The notes under the pieces are model-generated. The model worked only from the letters and a program-made list of their open reading frames with translations. It did not search any database and had not been told where the DNA came from. A program made the position numbers and the translations under genes. Source: CAYTPI01 sp964439625 (GTDB lineage: Bacteria; Chloroflexota; Anaerolineae; Aggregatilineales; UBA3940). Taken from it: a stretch of 64,000 nt of DNA. Location: contig CAYTPI010000013.1 in NCBI GenBank assembly GCA_964439625.1, positions 60,308 to 124,307 of the forward strand, in the 5' to 3' direction. The first letter of the stretch is position 1. Each line of letters starts with the position of its first letter. Of the stretch, positions 1 to 9,320 are shown in pieces.

Positions 1-906
1 CTGTTTGGGTTTAACCTGATTGAAGATAAGTGGCGTAAAATTGTTGAAGTTACCCTTGAAGAAGGTCTCTGGGGAAGCCGCGTACAAGTCATCAGCGGTA
101 AGAAGCCAGGCCAACCAGGGTATATGCATTGGGACTGTAAATACTTACCAAAGAAACAAGCGCAGGAGCTTTATGCAGTTACCCGTGAAATGACATATCG
201 TGGTCGCCGTAAGCAGCGTATGCGTACTTACCAAGAGAATATCTCTAAGGTGCCACATATCATGATTAACTCATCTGGTGGTATGTCCCATGACATCTTC
301 GAGGGTCTTATTCCTCCGGATAAGGTGCCAGCCGTCGCCCGTGGGATGGGTTTTGTGGAATTGAGTGAAGCAATTGATGGTCGTGGTGGTCGCTCTGTTG
401 TGCCAGATATTGACGAAGACACAATTCGCCAACTCGATGCAGAAATTCGCCTCGGCAAACAAAAGGCTGCTGCCCCAAAGGCGCATGCTCAAACGCAAGC
501 GCAATCAGATTTCAACACCGATGATCTTCAAGAAATTGCGCCACCCAAATTCGCGCTTCCCAATCGTGGAGAAGATATAGAGAAGCAGCAGACTTCAGAT
601 CAACGACCAATAAGGACAGATCATGGCGCGTCGATGTATGTTGCAACGCCTTCTGCCAAGCAGCTTAACCAGCGTCAACAAGAGCGTATTGCACAAATTC
701 GTGCTGAAGGGCGTGACCGCGTTGCGACAGCAAATGGTGGTACCACCGTATCCCAAAAGGCTGAGCAAGCCGTGCCACCGACCCCGGCGAAGCCCAAGCG
801 TGATCCACTCGCAGAGTTGAAGAAGCTCAAGGATCAATTAAAGGCTGGCAAAATTACCGATGAAGAATACGAGAAGCGTAAGGCAGACGTGCTTAGTACG
901 CTCTAG
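1..906 (+). CDS. YokE-like PH-domain protein with C-terminal SHOCT domain (5' partial)
   Basis: The reading frame is open from base 1, so the gene begins outside the window; the first internal ATG (124) is not the true start. The visible part aligns with the middle and end of the next gene: both have the blocks KLFGF/LFGF, YRxRRKxRM, VPxIMINS, and VPxVARGxGFVE. The front half is therefore a bacterial PH-like (YokE/bPH_3) fold, a family of poorly defined function that may act at the membrane or as a binding module. After a Gln/Ala-rich linker, the last ~35 residues (DPLAELKKLKDQLKAGKITD and on) are a typical SHOCT helix-turn motif, often found at the C-terminus of such proteins. Function is otherwise unknown. 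Confidence is high that it is a real, 5'-truncated gene. Confidence 0.85.
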   Translation: MFGFNLIEDKWRKIVEVTLEEGLWGSRVQVISGKKPGQPGYMHWDCKYLPKKQAQELYAVTREMTYRGRRKQRMRTYQENISKVPHIMINSSGGMSHDIFEGLIPPDKVPAVARGMGFVELSEAIDGRGGRSVVPDIDEDTIRQLDAEIRLGKQKAAAPKAHAQTQAQSDFNTDDLQEIAPPKFALPNRGEDIEKQQTSDQRPIRTDHGASMYVATPSAKQLNQRQQERIAQIRAEGRDRVATANGGTTVSQKAEQAVPPTPAKPKRDPLAELKKLKDQLKAGKITDEEYEKRKADVLSTL

Positions 907-932
907 TTATTCTCCATCTGACGATATCACGC

Positions 933-956
933 ACAGGCCAGCAATTGCTGGCCTGT
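933..956. terminator. Perfect 24-nt palindrome between the PH paralogues
   Basis: ACAGGCCAGCAA is followed directly by its exact reverse complement, 27 nt after the stop of the upstream gene. It can fold as a strong hairpin. There is no good T-tract after it, so it could be a terminator of weak type, an mRNA-stabilising hairpin or a dimeric operator for the next gene. Confidence 0.45.
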
Positions 957-1006
957 TCACTATACTTGACAGTAAACGTACAGCGCTGAAGGAGTTGTGA
1001 ACCGCT

Positions 1007-2209
1007 ATGCAGCAGCAACCCGAAGAATCTACACTCTTCCAAACGGATGAAGAAGCCCTGCTCGCTCAAGAACAGTTTGAAGAAAACTTGACCGACGAGG
1101 AGATGCAGGCATTCGAAGCGGAGTTCGAGGCTTATGAAGAAAAGCAACAGCAAAATGGGAATGGCCCCACACTAGCCAGTATTGCCGAGTTTAATCTGCC
1201 GACGCAAGAGGAGTTTAGCGCTGGTAATGTGCGTTTTATTCCAAAGTTTGCGCAGAAGATCTTCGGAAACGCGCTGTATGGGGAAGAGAATCAAAAGCGC
1301 ATTCAGGACATCTTCATCCAGATTCGCCCCTTGTTAATTGATAAAGAGCGCATCCTGTACATCTGCGAACAACGGCGGCCAATTATTAACTTCCTGCCAG
1401 ATGCGCTTATCTTAACCACGCGTCGAATGATCTATTACCGAAATAAGTTATTTGGATTTGCCCTTGAAGATGCTAAATGGACAGAAGTCCCGGTCTGCCA
1501 GATGTACGAAGATATTTGGGGAACGCATATTTTGTTCGCCCACAAAGACAAAATCACTTTTTACCCGGTGCGCTTTTTGCGCCGCACGTCTGGGCATGAT
1601 GCTTACACCATTGGGACGGAGATGGGCTACCGTGCACGGCGTAAAGCGCGTATGTTCTACTATCGCACAATGATGTCTCAGGTCCCCCAAATTATGATCA
1701 ACTCACATGGTACCTACGGCTCCGAAATATTCGACGGCCTGCTGCCGAAGTCAAAGGTGCCACTGGTTGCTCGCGGTAAAGGCTTTGTTGAGTTCAGCGA
1801 AATCCTTGATGGTGCCGATGGTCGAGGAAAACTACATAAAATAACCCGTGATGACGTGATTAAAATCCAAGAGATGGCGGCAGCGAAATCTGCGGAGTTG
1901 CAGCAGGAAGCGCATCAGCAGGTTAGTGAAGAGGTGTCACGCGCAAAGCCTGCTTCAGGCTCAAAGCGCATCCAGTACATAGATGAAGAACTGCTAGAAG
2001 AGGTCGAGCAGAAGGCCGAAAAGACAGCGCAACAAGTACAGAAAGAAAAGCTCAAAGCGGTGGCTGAACAAGGGTCTATCGTTGCAAAAGAGCAGCTCAA
2101 GTCGCTAACCGCTAGACAAGCGGCTGCCAAGTCCGCGCGCGACAGTCGTCGTGAAGCCATTCGGCTCGAACAGGAGATGCGTGACAAGCAGCGCAAAACC
2201 AATAAATAG
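1007..2209 (+). CDS. YokE-like PH-domain protein with acidic N-terminus and coiled-coil tail
   Basis: This 400-residue protein is a paralogue of the truncated gene before it. Residues ~1-45 are very rich in Glu and Gln. Residues ~95-260 hold the PH-like core (RILYICEQRRPIINFLPDAL, then TTRRMIYYRNKLFGF), followed by the shared YRARRKARM and VPQIMINS blocks. From ~285 to the end it is a long, charged, Lys/Glu/Ala-rich helix likely to form a coiled coil; it lacks the SHOCT motif of its neighbour. The ATG is preceded by GAAGGAG about 12 nt upstream. It has no signal peptide or membrane segment, so it is probably cytoplasmic or peripheral. The tandem arrangement suggests duplication and perhaps a hetero-oligomer. 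The precise role is not known. Confidence 0.8.
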   Translation: MQQQPEESTLFQTDEEALLAQEQFEENLTDEEMQAFEAEFEAYEEKQQQNGNGPTLASIAEFNLPTQEEFSAGNVRFIPKFAQKIFGNALYGEENQKRIQDIFIQIRPLLIDKERILYICEQRRPIINFLPDALILTTRRMIYYRNKLFGFALEDAKWTEVPVCQMYEDIWGTHILFAHKDKITFYPVRFLRRTSGHDAYTIGTEMGYRARRKARMFYYRTMMSQVPQIMINSHGTYGSEIFDGLLPKSKVPLVARGKGFVEFSEILDGADGRGKLHKITRDDVIKIQEMAAAKSAELQQEAHQQVSEEVSRAKPASGSKRIQYIDEELLEEVEQKAEKTAQQVQKEKLKAVAEQGSIVAKEQLKSLTARQAAAKSARDSRREAIRLEQEMRDKQRKTNK

Positions 2210-2230
2210 GCGCCCAAACTAAATTCCAAG

Positions 2231-2259
2231 AAAAAAACCGCCTTAACAGCGGTCTTTTT
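2231..2259. terminator. Bidirectional terminator between PH gene and hppA
   Basis: An A7 run, the stem ACCGC/GCGGT with a 7-nt loop, then CTTTTT. It lies between convergent genes and can serve both strands. Confidence 0.7.
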
Positions 2260-2284
2260 CCGTTCAATTGATTATCTTCGTCAA

Positions 2285-4383
2285 TCACAGTCCAGATACA
2301 ATAAAAGGTGCAATGACGAGGGACACGATAGCCAACAGCTTCAGCAGAATATTTAATGATGGGCCGCTCGTATCCTTGAATGGATCACCAACTGTATCTC
2401 CGACCACTGCCGCTTTGTGTGCCTCTGACCCTTTACCGCCAAGGTACCCACGCTCTATATACTTCTTCGCATTGTCCCAAGCTCCACCTGCATTCGCCAT
2501 CATCAGAGCCAGCATAAATGCTGTAATCAAAGAACCGAGCAAGACACCAACTAAGGTCTCTGCCCCTATAAACTGTTCCAGCACCGTATCGTTCCCAACA
2601 CGCGCTAGAACGGCAATTATGATTGGAACAGCCACAGCCAGCACGCCAGGTAGTACCATTTCGCGGATCGCGCCGTCTGTACTGATAGCGACACAACGTT
2701 GGTAGTCAGGTTTCTGAGTACCGTCCATGATCCCAGGCATCTCGCGGAATTGGCGGCGCACTTCTTCAACCATGTCTTGTGCTGCTTCACTGACGGCTAG
2801 CATGGTAATAGCACTGAAGACGAAAGGGAGCATGGCGCCCAGCAGCAGCCCTGTGGTAAAACGGGCATCCAACACACTGAGGTTCTCAGTACCCGTGGCT
2901 GTAATGAACGCAGAGATAAGCGCCAAAGCAGTCATAACGGCACTCCCAATAGCAAAACCTTTACCGGTTGCGGCAGTCGTGTTGCCAAGGCTGTCCAGCG
3001 CGTCAGTTCGATCGCGGACTTCATCAGGTAGGTCACTCATCTCGGCGATACCACCTGCGTTGTCAGCTACGGGGCCATAGGCGTCAGTCGCTAGTGTAAT
3101 ACCCAGTGTTGACAGCATACCGACAGCTGCAATTGCTACGCCGTATAAACCAGTTGCCGCCACTGCGATCAGCGTAACCACGATCACAATCAGTGCAGGG
3201 GGCATCGTCGATTGCATGCCGACAGCTAACCCGCGAATAATGATGATACCAGGGCCACCTTCTGCACTATCCGATAGATTCTGGGTCGGCTTGTAGGAGT
3301 CTGATGTATAGAACTCAGTGAAATAGCCAATCGCCACACCACCAATAAGACCGGAGAGCGTAGCAATGATCGGGCCCCAGCCCAAACCAAGTCCCAACCC
3401 AAAGGCAATTATAGCGAGAGCGACAATGCCACTGGCTGAATAAGTGCCCAGTCTTAAGCTGCCGAGTAGGTCTTCCTGAGAAGCACCTTCTTTAGTGCGG
3501 ACAAGGTAGGTGCTGCCAATCCCAATGATGACACCAGCCGCCGCCACCAACAGTGGGAAAGCCTGCCCTGCAACACCCAGCGGTTCATCACCGATGGCTC
3601 CACCAGCCAGAACGGCAAGCGTCATGGCTGCGATAATTGAACTAGCATAGCTCTCAAATAGGTCAGACCCCATACCAGCAACGTCACCAACGTTGTCACC
3701 GACATTGTCCGCGATTGTGGCGGGATTACGCGGGTCGTCTTCTGGAATGCCGGCTTCGGTCTTGCCAACTAAATCAGCACCGACATCAGCCGCCTTGGTA
3801 TAAATACCACCCCCGACGCGGGCGAAAATAGCAATGGACGTGCCGCCAAAGCCAAAGCCTGCCAGTGCACTGACGACCAGACTTGGGTCTGTGATTAAGG
3901 TATTCAGAAGCACAAACAACAGACTAATTCCTAGTAGTGCTAGTGAAACGACCATCGTACCCATCACGGTACCGCTGGCAAACGCAACGCGTAGGCCACG
4001 ATTCAAACTCTCTGAAGCAGCGGCGGTTGTCCGCACATTGGCCCGCACAGCGATGTACATGCCAACGTACCCTGCGAAACCTGACGCCAAGGCACCGACT
4101 ACAAAAGCCAGAGCTGTCCATGGGCTCATTCCAGAATTCGGAATCAGGCTGAGAATGACCAGCAGCACCGTCACGACAGCTACTAGAATACTAACGTATC
4201 GATACTCTCTTGAGAGAAACGCCTGCGCACCTTCTTGAATAGCCGCAGCGATTTCCTTCATTTGATCANNNNNNNNNNTTCGTCTTGCTTTAATACCCAA
4301 CTGCGTTGAATCCAAGCGAAAATGATGCCGATAATACTGGCTCCCAGTGCGAGCCAGACGGCATTTGTTGTTAAAAATGTCAT
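2285..4383 (-). CDS. hppA: Membrane-bound K+-dependent-type ion-pumping pyrophosphatase
   Basis: Integral membrane pyrophosphatase that couples PPi hydrolysis to H+ (or Na+) transport. The catalytic signature [11 protein letters not shown], the acidic loop [20 protein letters not shown] and [14 protein letters not shown] are intact, and many transmembrane helices are visible. The motif [10 protein letters not shown] has Ala and Gly where K+-independent enzymes carry Lys and Thr, so K+ dependence is inferred; Na+ versus H+ cannot be decided from this. The true start is the ATG at 4381-4383, behind AAGGGGGAAAC, giving an N-terminus [17 protein letters not shown] 10-N gap at 4269-4278 follows residue ~36 and, being of arbitrary length, breaks the frame, so an automatic call would start falsely near 4315. 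The gene ends just before a shared terminator. A HIT gene and a LamG-like gene lie upstream on the same strand. Confidence 0.93.
4269..4278. other. Assembly gap (10 N) inside hppA
   Basis: A run of 10 N. The hppA frame upstream (…WVLKQDE) and downstream ([14 protein letters not shown]…) are out of register by the number of bases written, so the gap size is a placeholder rather than a measured length. Only a few codons seem to be missing. Confidence 0.97.
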
Positions 4384-4510
4384 GTTTCCCCCTTGCTTAA
4401 GGATTAGTTAGTTATGTCAGCCGCCAATATGCTGACGGATTACTTTGATTCAAATTAACCATGTGCACTAACACACGACATCACAGATCGACACGCATAT
4501 GATCGTATCG

Positions 4511-4855
4511 CTAGCCCGGAGGCCAGCCCATCTCACGCCCAGCCAGCAGGTGAAAATGCAAATAAAATACGGTTTGACCAATGCCTTCACCGTTATTCGT
4601 TACCAACCGATAATCCGTAATGCTCTGTTCCTCGGCAATCAGCTTTGCGGCATACATCAACTGACCGACTGCCTCAATGCTGTCTTTCGTCATATCGGAG
4701 ATGTTTTCTATAAAGTGAGTCTTATGGATCAACAGAATATGGGTTGGTGCAACCGGGTTAATGTCGTTGAATGCGTACACATGTTCGTTTTCAAATACCT
4801 TGTCGGATGGAATATCACCTTTTAGGATTTTGTGGAAGATTGTGTCTTCGGGCAT
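4511..4855 (-). CDS. HIT-family (HINT-like) nucleotide-binding hydrolase
   Basis: A 114-residue histidine-triad protein. It begins EDTIFHKILKGDIPSDKV and ends GREMGWPPG, both characteristic of HINT-type purine nucleoside phosphoramidases. The triad reads VFYLHFHLLAG: the middle, nucleophilic His and the third His are kept, but the first His of the HxHxHxx motif is Tyr (TAT; a single C-to-T change from CAT). The effect on activity is unknown, as the first His is not the nucleophile. The start is well supported by AAGGAGG five bases upstream. It lies between the LamG-like gene and hppA, all on the minus strand, and could be co-transcribed with either. The protein should be cytoplasmic and small, probably a dimer. 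Confidence 0.92.
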   Translation of the reverse strand: MPEDTIFHKILKGDIPSDKVFENEHVYAFNDINPVAPTHILLIHKTHFIENISDMTKDSIEAVGQLMYAAKLIAEEQSITDYRLVTNNGEGIGQTVFYLHFHLLAGREMGWPPG

Positions 4856-4868
4856 ATTGGCCTCCTTG

Positions 4869-5705
4869 TTACGGCTCAGAGATAATCAAATTGTCAAAGC
4901 CAATCGTGGCAAGTGCGGGTGTTTCTTGTTCGCCGTCAAACCCAGCAAAACCCTGAGCACCCAGCCCGATGCGCCCTGATGAAAAGTCGTTGTTGACCCA
5001 AGTCTGGGTGATTTCCCCGCCAAGGCAAGGGGAGTCTGGGTCTAGAGCATTTTCCCAGAGAGGAAACACAGTCGGGTCTGGGTTGATGCACAGCGATACC
5101 AGCGTGTCATTAACGTAGAATTGAAACTGCTCACCAATAGCTGATACGCGAATGGTATTGACGCCCTCCGCCATGATCGACGGCTCGACACGAAACTCAC
5201 TGACTGTTTCCAGTATGCCGTTACGGCTGGTCGTTAGCGCATAGAAGCCGTCTGATGAAATATCAAAGCGATTGTAGTTGCCCGTGTCCTGTAATCTGAA
5301 TACGACGAAGATGCCATTATCGTCTGGCCCGGCGATTTTCTGGGTGTCTACCTGTAAAATAAAATCTTCAAACAGTAGGTTCAAATCCGAGAAGCCAGAG
5401 CGATCACCAAACGAATTGACATCGACTACAAGCTGCCCATCGGCGATGAACGTACGTAGTGTGCCGTCATTGATAATCGTCCAATCGTTGACGGCATCTT
5501 CCTCAAACGTCGTTTGGTATAAGATTCCCCCTTCAGCGACGGCACCAGGTAAGGGCGTCGGACCAGGTGTAAATGCTTGTTGGATATCAGGTGCAAAAAA
5601 CCAGAGAGCCCCCGCGAGAATCAGGGCCACTGGTACCCCTACCACAGCATAAACCCAGCTTCGACGCTTGTTGGATGTTGCTACAGTTTTTTGATTTTCG
5701 GGCAT
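4869..5705 (-). CDS. Membrane-anchored LamG-like (concanavalin-fold) protein
   Basis: A 278-residue protein. Residues ~1-15 are basic, ~16-38 form one transmembrane helix (YAVVGVPVALILAGALWFF), and the rest should be extracytoplasmic. From ~60 onward the pattern YQTTFEEDAVNDWTI, then alternating beta strands, NGIFVVFRLQD and GVNTIRVSAIGEQFQFYVND is typical of the LamG/DUF1080-like jelly-roll domains frequent in Anaerolineae lipoproteins and membrane proteins. Binding of sugar or polymer is possible but not shown. No enzymatic motif is visible. It is followed 13 nt later by the HIT gene on the same strand, so the two may be transcribed together. No clear Shine-Dalgarno precedes the ATG. The 200-nt region upstream separates it from a divergent ABC operon and holds no other gene. 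Confidence 0.72.
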   Translation of the reverse strand: MPENQKTVATSNKRRSWVYAVVGVPVALILAGALWFFAPDIQQAFTPGPTPLPGAVAEGGILYQTTFEEDAVNDWTIINDGTLRTFIADGQLVVDVNSFGDRSGFSDLNLLFEDFILQVDTQKIAGPDDNGIFVVFRLQDTGNYNRFDISSDGFYALTTSRNGILETVSEFRVEPSIMAEGVNTIRVSAIGEQFQFYVNDTLVSLCINPDPTVFPLWENALDPDSPCLGGEITQTWVNNDFSSGRIGLGAQGFAGFDGEQETPALATIGFDNLIISEP

Positions 5706-5905
5706 AGTAAGAATGGATCGCTACTGGTGAGAATACAGCGATGGGCATTCTATCATGTCTGTTGGGGTTCATCAATGAACAACGACCAATTTCTTGTCAA
5801 TCGCTGACGAATCCTCTCGAACCGCCGTCGTTAGTGAAATGCTGTACTGAACCCCATATACTCCGGATGTATAACGTAATCCTTTAGTGAACTAAGCAGA
5901 CTAAC

Positions 5906-6643
5906 ATGCTATCTGAACAGACTATTGCACCTGCGACGTCTGATACAACATCGACTGACGATAAACAGAAGAAAGACTTCATTCGTCTTGAAGGGCTTTC
6001 GAAGAGCTTTCGAGAAGGTGATAAAGACCGCATTGTACTCAATGATGCATCGACGACCTTCGCCAAGGGTGAATTCACCGCAATTTTTGGTAAAAGTGGG
6101 TCTGGTAAAAGCACGATGCTTAACCTTATCAGCGGTATTGATGAAGTTGATGCCGGTAAAATTTGGCTGGGTGATATTGAGCTAACCGCACTCAGTGAGC
6201 GCGAGCGCACACTTGTGCGCCGCCAGAAGCTGGGATTTGTATTTCAGTTTTTCAATCTGATCCCAACGCTCACCGTATGGGAGAATATCGTGCTGCCGCT
6301 TGAACTCGGTGGCGCACTCGATGAAGCGGGTCGTGCCCGCGCAACAGAATTACTACAGACCATCGAATTGGGAGATCGTCATGACACGTATCCGGATCGC
6401 TTATCCGGTGGCGAACAGCAGCGGGTCTCGCTGGCTCGTGCCCTGATCCACGATCCAATTTTGCTATTAGCGGATGAACCAACAGGCAATCTGGATGAAG
6501 TCACAGGTGACCTTGTCCTAACTCTGCTCGACAAACTCACCCGCAAAGCGGGTAAGAACCTTGTCATGGTGACACACAACCCGGACATTGCCGATCTGGC
6601 GGATCGCGTCATCCAATTGCAAGATGGCAAGTTGGTAGGGTAG
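5906..6643 (+). CDS. ABC transporter ATP-binding protein, LolD/MacB type
   Basis: A 245-residue ATPase. After a ~25-residue Thr/Ser-rich lead it has Walker [11 protein letters not shown]-loop [16 protein letters not shown], signature [15 protein letters not shown], Walker B LLLADEP with the D-loop TGNLD, and the switch His in [10 protein letters not shown]. The [13 protein letters not shown] stretch is typical of the LolD/MacB/FtsE-like subfamily, whose members drive mechanotransmission through FtsX-fold permeases rather than classic substrate passage. The partner permease starts 4 nt after its stop, so the two form an operon. The substrate is unknown; in a monoderm-like cell, peptide or lipoprotein handling or stress-related export is plausible. 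No clear Shine-Dalgarno is visible before the ATG. Confidence 0.92.
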   Translation: MLSEQTIAPATSDTTSTDDKQKKDFIRLEGLSKSFREGDKDRIVLNDASTTFAKGEFTAIFGKSGSGKSTMLNLISGIDEVDAGKIWLGDIELTALSERERTLVRRQKLGFVFQFFNLIPTLTVWENIVLPLELGGALDEAGRARATELLQTIELGDRHDTYPDRLSGGEQQRVSLARALIHDPILLLADEPTGNLDEVTGDLVLTLLDKLTRKAGKNLVMVTHNPDIADLADRVIQLQDGKLVG

Positions 6644-6647
6644 GCAC

Positions 6648-9236
6648 ATGGCAAGCGAACAAAATCCCCCATACTTTCCAGGAACCTTGCTCAACGTTGG
6701 TTATAAGTACCTACTGAGGCATCCGATCCAAACCGGGCTGATGATCATCGGCATTATGCTGGGTGTCGCTGTCTTCATTGCTATTGACCTTGCTAATGCC
6801 AGTGCCTCGCGTGCCTTTGACCTCAGCGTTGACTCAATTACAGGCAGAACCACTCACCAGATTGTGGCAGGGCCGGGCGGGGTTGATGAAGATCTATACC
6901 CTGAGATTGTCAACGCGCAATACGTTGATGCTGTTGCCCCGGTCATCACAGATTATGTCAACTCGCCTGAGATCGATGGCGGTCGTCCGCTGCAATTGCT
7001 CGGTATTGACCCTTTTGCCGAACCGCCGTTCCGCAATTACCTCGGTGAAGACAACGTCGGTTTGCCGATTGAGCAGTTGACCGCTTTCCTAACAGACCCC
7101 GGCGCAGTATTGATTTCAACGGACATTGCCGCCGATAATAACTTGGAAATCGGCGATACCATCACGTTGGAGATCAGTGGTCGTGAGTATGCAGCGACCA
7201 TTGCTGGACTGCTCCAACCCTCTGACAGCCTCAGTGCCCGCACACTAAATGGTGTTATTCTGGCGGATATTGCCACTGCGCAAGAGATCACCAATACCTT
7301 CGGCACCATTGAACGTGTTGACTTGATTATTCCCGAAGAGCAGCGCGCAGATGTTGTCCCAGAGATTGAGGCGGCTCTCCCTGAAAGTGTCCGTCTCTCC
7401 CCGGCAGAAGCTCGCACGGGTAGTGTCGAAGAGATGACGGCAGCTTTCCGCGTCAACTTGTTAGCACTGAGTCTGTTGGCCTTAGTCGTTGGTATGTTTC
7501 TTATCTATAACACGATGACGTTCTCAGTTGTCCAGCGCCGCCGCCTGTTCGGTACGCTGCGCTCCATCGGTGTGACTCGGCGAGAAATCTTCTTGATGGT
7601 CGTCGGTGAGGCTTTGTTGGTTGGTGTTGTTGGATCATTACTTGGCATCGCGTTAGGCATTTTGTTGGGGCAAGGGGCCGTGCGCTTGGTCACTCAGACG
7701 ATCAACGATTTGTTCTTCGTCGTGACTGTTCGGGGAGTTCAAATTCCGCCGCGGACGCTGCTGGTTGGTTCACTGTTAGGCATCCTGGCAACGATGGCAT
7801 CTGCTGCCATCCCTGCCATTGAAGCTGCCTTGGTGCCACCGCGTGCCGCCCTGACCCGCTCAACACTCGAAAGCCGTGCAGGTGCCGCTGTCAAATGGAC
7901 GTTTGCTGGTGGGGTGCTACTCAATGCGGCTGGCCTCGGTTTATTGCTCATACCATCACGCAGTTTGCCCTTAAGTTTCGCTGCGACTTTTATGGTAATC
8001 ATTGGTTTTGCCTTACTCACCCCGATTGTCCTCGTCGGCTTGATGCGGGCTTTCAAGCCATTGACGACCGCATTACTAGGAATCTTAGGCCGGATGGCCC
8101 CGCGTGAGATCGAAGGCTCGCTCAGTAGAACATCGGTAGCTGTTGCCGCTTTGATGGTCGCAGTCTCTGTGACCATTGGCATCAGTTTAATGGTTGGCAG
8201 CTTCCGCCGTACGGTAATCGTCTGGCTGGAACAAACACTCGAAGGCGATGTCTACATGTCTGTAGCAGGCGGTACCGCTACTCGGCCCAGCACTGCGGTT
8301 GACCCCGAAGTGATTGATACCGTCACCGCTTGGCCCGGCGTTGACGTTGTCACGGCATCGCGCAGCGTCACGGTAGACTCAGAAGTTGGCCCGATTAATC
8401 TCGTCGCTGTCTCTAATCAGAGCTACGAGGAAGGGCGCATCTATTACTCGACCACAGTTCCCGAATCGCAGGTCTTTGAAGCCACGCGTGACGGAGCTGT
8501 CGCTGTTTCGGAGCCATTTGCCCGCCGCTTCGACAAGTGGGATGGCGACACGATCACCCTTGAGACGGACAATGCCGGGTCGCAGACGTTTGAGATCGTG
8601 GCTGTCTATTACGACTACGGTCAGTCTGCGGGTACCGTCGGCATGGCGCTGGAGGAATATCAACGCTTGTGGGATGATGATCGTTTGACAGCACTGGCCC
8701 TTTTCCTTGAAACCGGTGTCAGCCCAGACGATGTTGCCCAAGGTTTACAAGAGGAACTGGCTGGCGTCCAAGATTTACTCATTAGGCCCAACCTCGCCCT
8801 CCGTCAAGAAGTTCTGGTCGTGTTCGACCGTACCTTTGCCATCACGGGGGCGCTGAACATCCTCGCGACGATTGTCGCTTTCATTGGTGTTCTGTCATCT
8901 TTGCTCTCGCTTCAGTTAGAAAAGCGGCAGCAATTGGGCATTCTACGTTCCATCGGCCTGACTGTGCGTCAGTTATGGGGCCTCGTCTTGCTTGAAACAG
9001 GGCTGATGGGCCTTGTCGCTGGCATTATGGCGCTGCCGACTGGCTTCGTCCTCTCGCTGATCTTGATTTACATCATCAATCGGCGCTCATTCGGCTGGAC
9101 GCTCCAACTGAACTTCTTGCCGGAACCCTTCATCCAAGCACTGCTGGTTGCGATCATTGCGGCGCTGCTTGCTGGCATCTATCCGGCTTGGCGCGTCAGT
9201 AAAATGGTGACAGCTAACGCCATTCGCTTTGAATAA
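6648..9236 (+). CDS. FtsX-like permease (duplicated MacB/FtsX architecture)
   Basis: An 862-residue membrane protein partnered with the ATPase 4 nt upstream. A first transmembrane helix (~27-47) is followed by a large extracytoplasmic MacB-like domain (~50-265). Then come an FtsX three-helix block (~270-400), further helices (~415-500), a second extracytoplasmic domain (~520-740) and a second FtsX block (~745-855) containing LQLEKRQQLGILRSIGLTVR. Both FtsX blocks carry the RRxxFGTLRSIGVTRREI/RQQLGILRSIG motif typical of the coupling region. The length fits the long, duplicated FtsX permeases common in Gram-positive bacteria and Chloroflexi. The transported or released molecule cannot be read from sequence. 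Confidence 0.92.
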   Translation: MASEQNPPYFPGTLLNVGYKYLLRHPIQTGLMIIGIMLGVAVFIAIDLANASASRAFDLSVDSITGRTTHQIVAGPGGVDEDLYPEIVNAQYVDAVAPVITDYVNSPEIDGGRPLQLLGIDPFAEPPFRNYLGEDNVGLPIEQLTAFLTDPGAVLISTDIAADNNLEIGDTITLEISGREYAATIAGLLQPSDSLSARTLNGVILADIATAQEITNTFGTIERVDLIIPEEQRADVVPEIEAALPESVRLSPAEARTGSVEEMTAAFRVNLLALSLLALVVGMFLIYNTMTFSVVQRRRLFGTLRSIGVTRREIFLMVVGEALLVGVVGSLLGIALGILLGQGAVRLVTQTINDLFFVVTVRGVQIPPRTLLVGSLLGILATMASAAIPAIEAALVPPRAALTRSTLESRAGAAVKWTFAGGVLLNAAGLGLLLIPSRSLPLSFAATFMVIIGFALLTPIVLVGLMRAFKPLTTALLGILGRMAPREIEGSLSRTSVAVAALMVAVSVTIGISLMVGSFRRTVIVWLEQTLEGDVYMSVAGGTATRPSTAVDPEVIDTVTAWPGVDVVTASRSVTVDSEVGPINLVAVSNQSYEEGRIYYSTTVPESQVFEATRDGAVAVSEPFARRFDKWDGDTITLETDNAGSQTFEIVAVYYDYGQSAGTVGMALEEYQRLWDDDRLTALALFLETGVSPDDVAQGLQEELAGVQDLLIRPNLALRQEVLVVFDRTFAITGALNILATIVAFIGVLSSLLSLQLEKRQQLGILRSIGLTVRQLWGLVLLETGLMGLVAGIMALPTGFVLSLILIYIINRRSFGWTLQLNFLPEPFIQALLVAIIAALLAGIYPAWRVSKMVTANAIRFE

Positions 9237-9258
9237 ACCAAATCAGCTAAATTATGAG

Positions 9259-9284
9259 ACGGGCAGGGTCAGTAACCTGTCCGT
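9259..9284 (+). terminator. Hairpin downstream of the ABC operon
   Basis: ACGGGCAGG pairs with CCTGTCCGT (one G-U pair) around an 8-nt loop, 22 nt after the permease stop. No T-tract follows, so it is a weak or factor-dependent terminator or part of the leader of the next gene. Confidence 0.4.
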
Positions 9285-9320
9285 AGAAGTCATGCTTCTT
9301 GAGCGTCTGTTCGTTAAAAT

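Noticed and set aside
4284..4315. Start of hppA at an ATG just upstream of the gap
   Set aside because: That frame encodes [12 protein letters not shown], which is not membrane-pyrophosphatase-like; the other frame gives the expected first helix from 4383.
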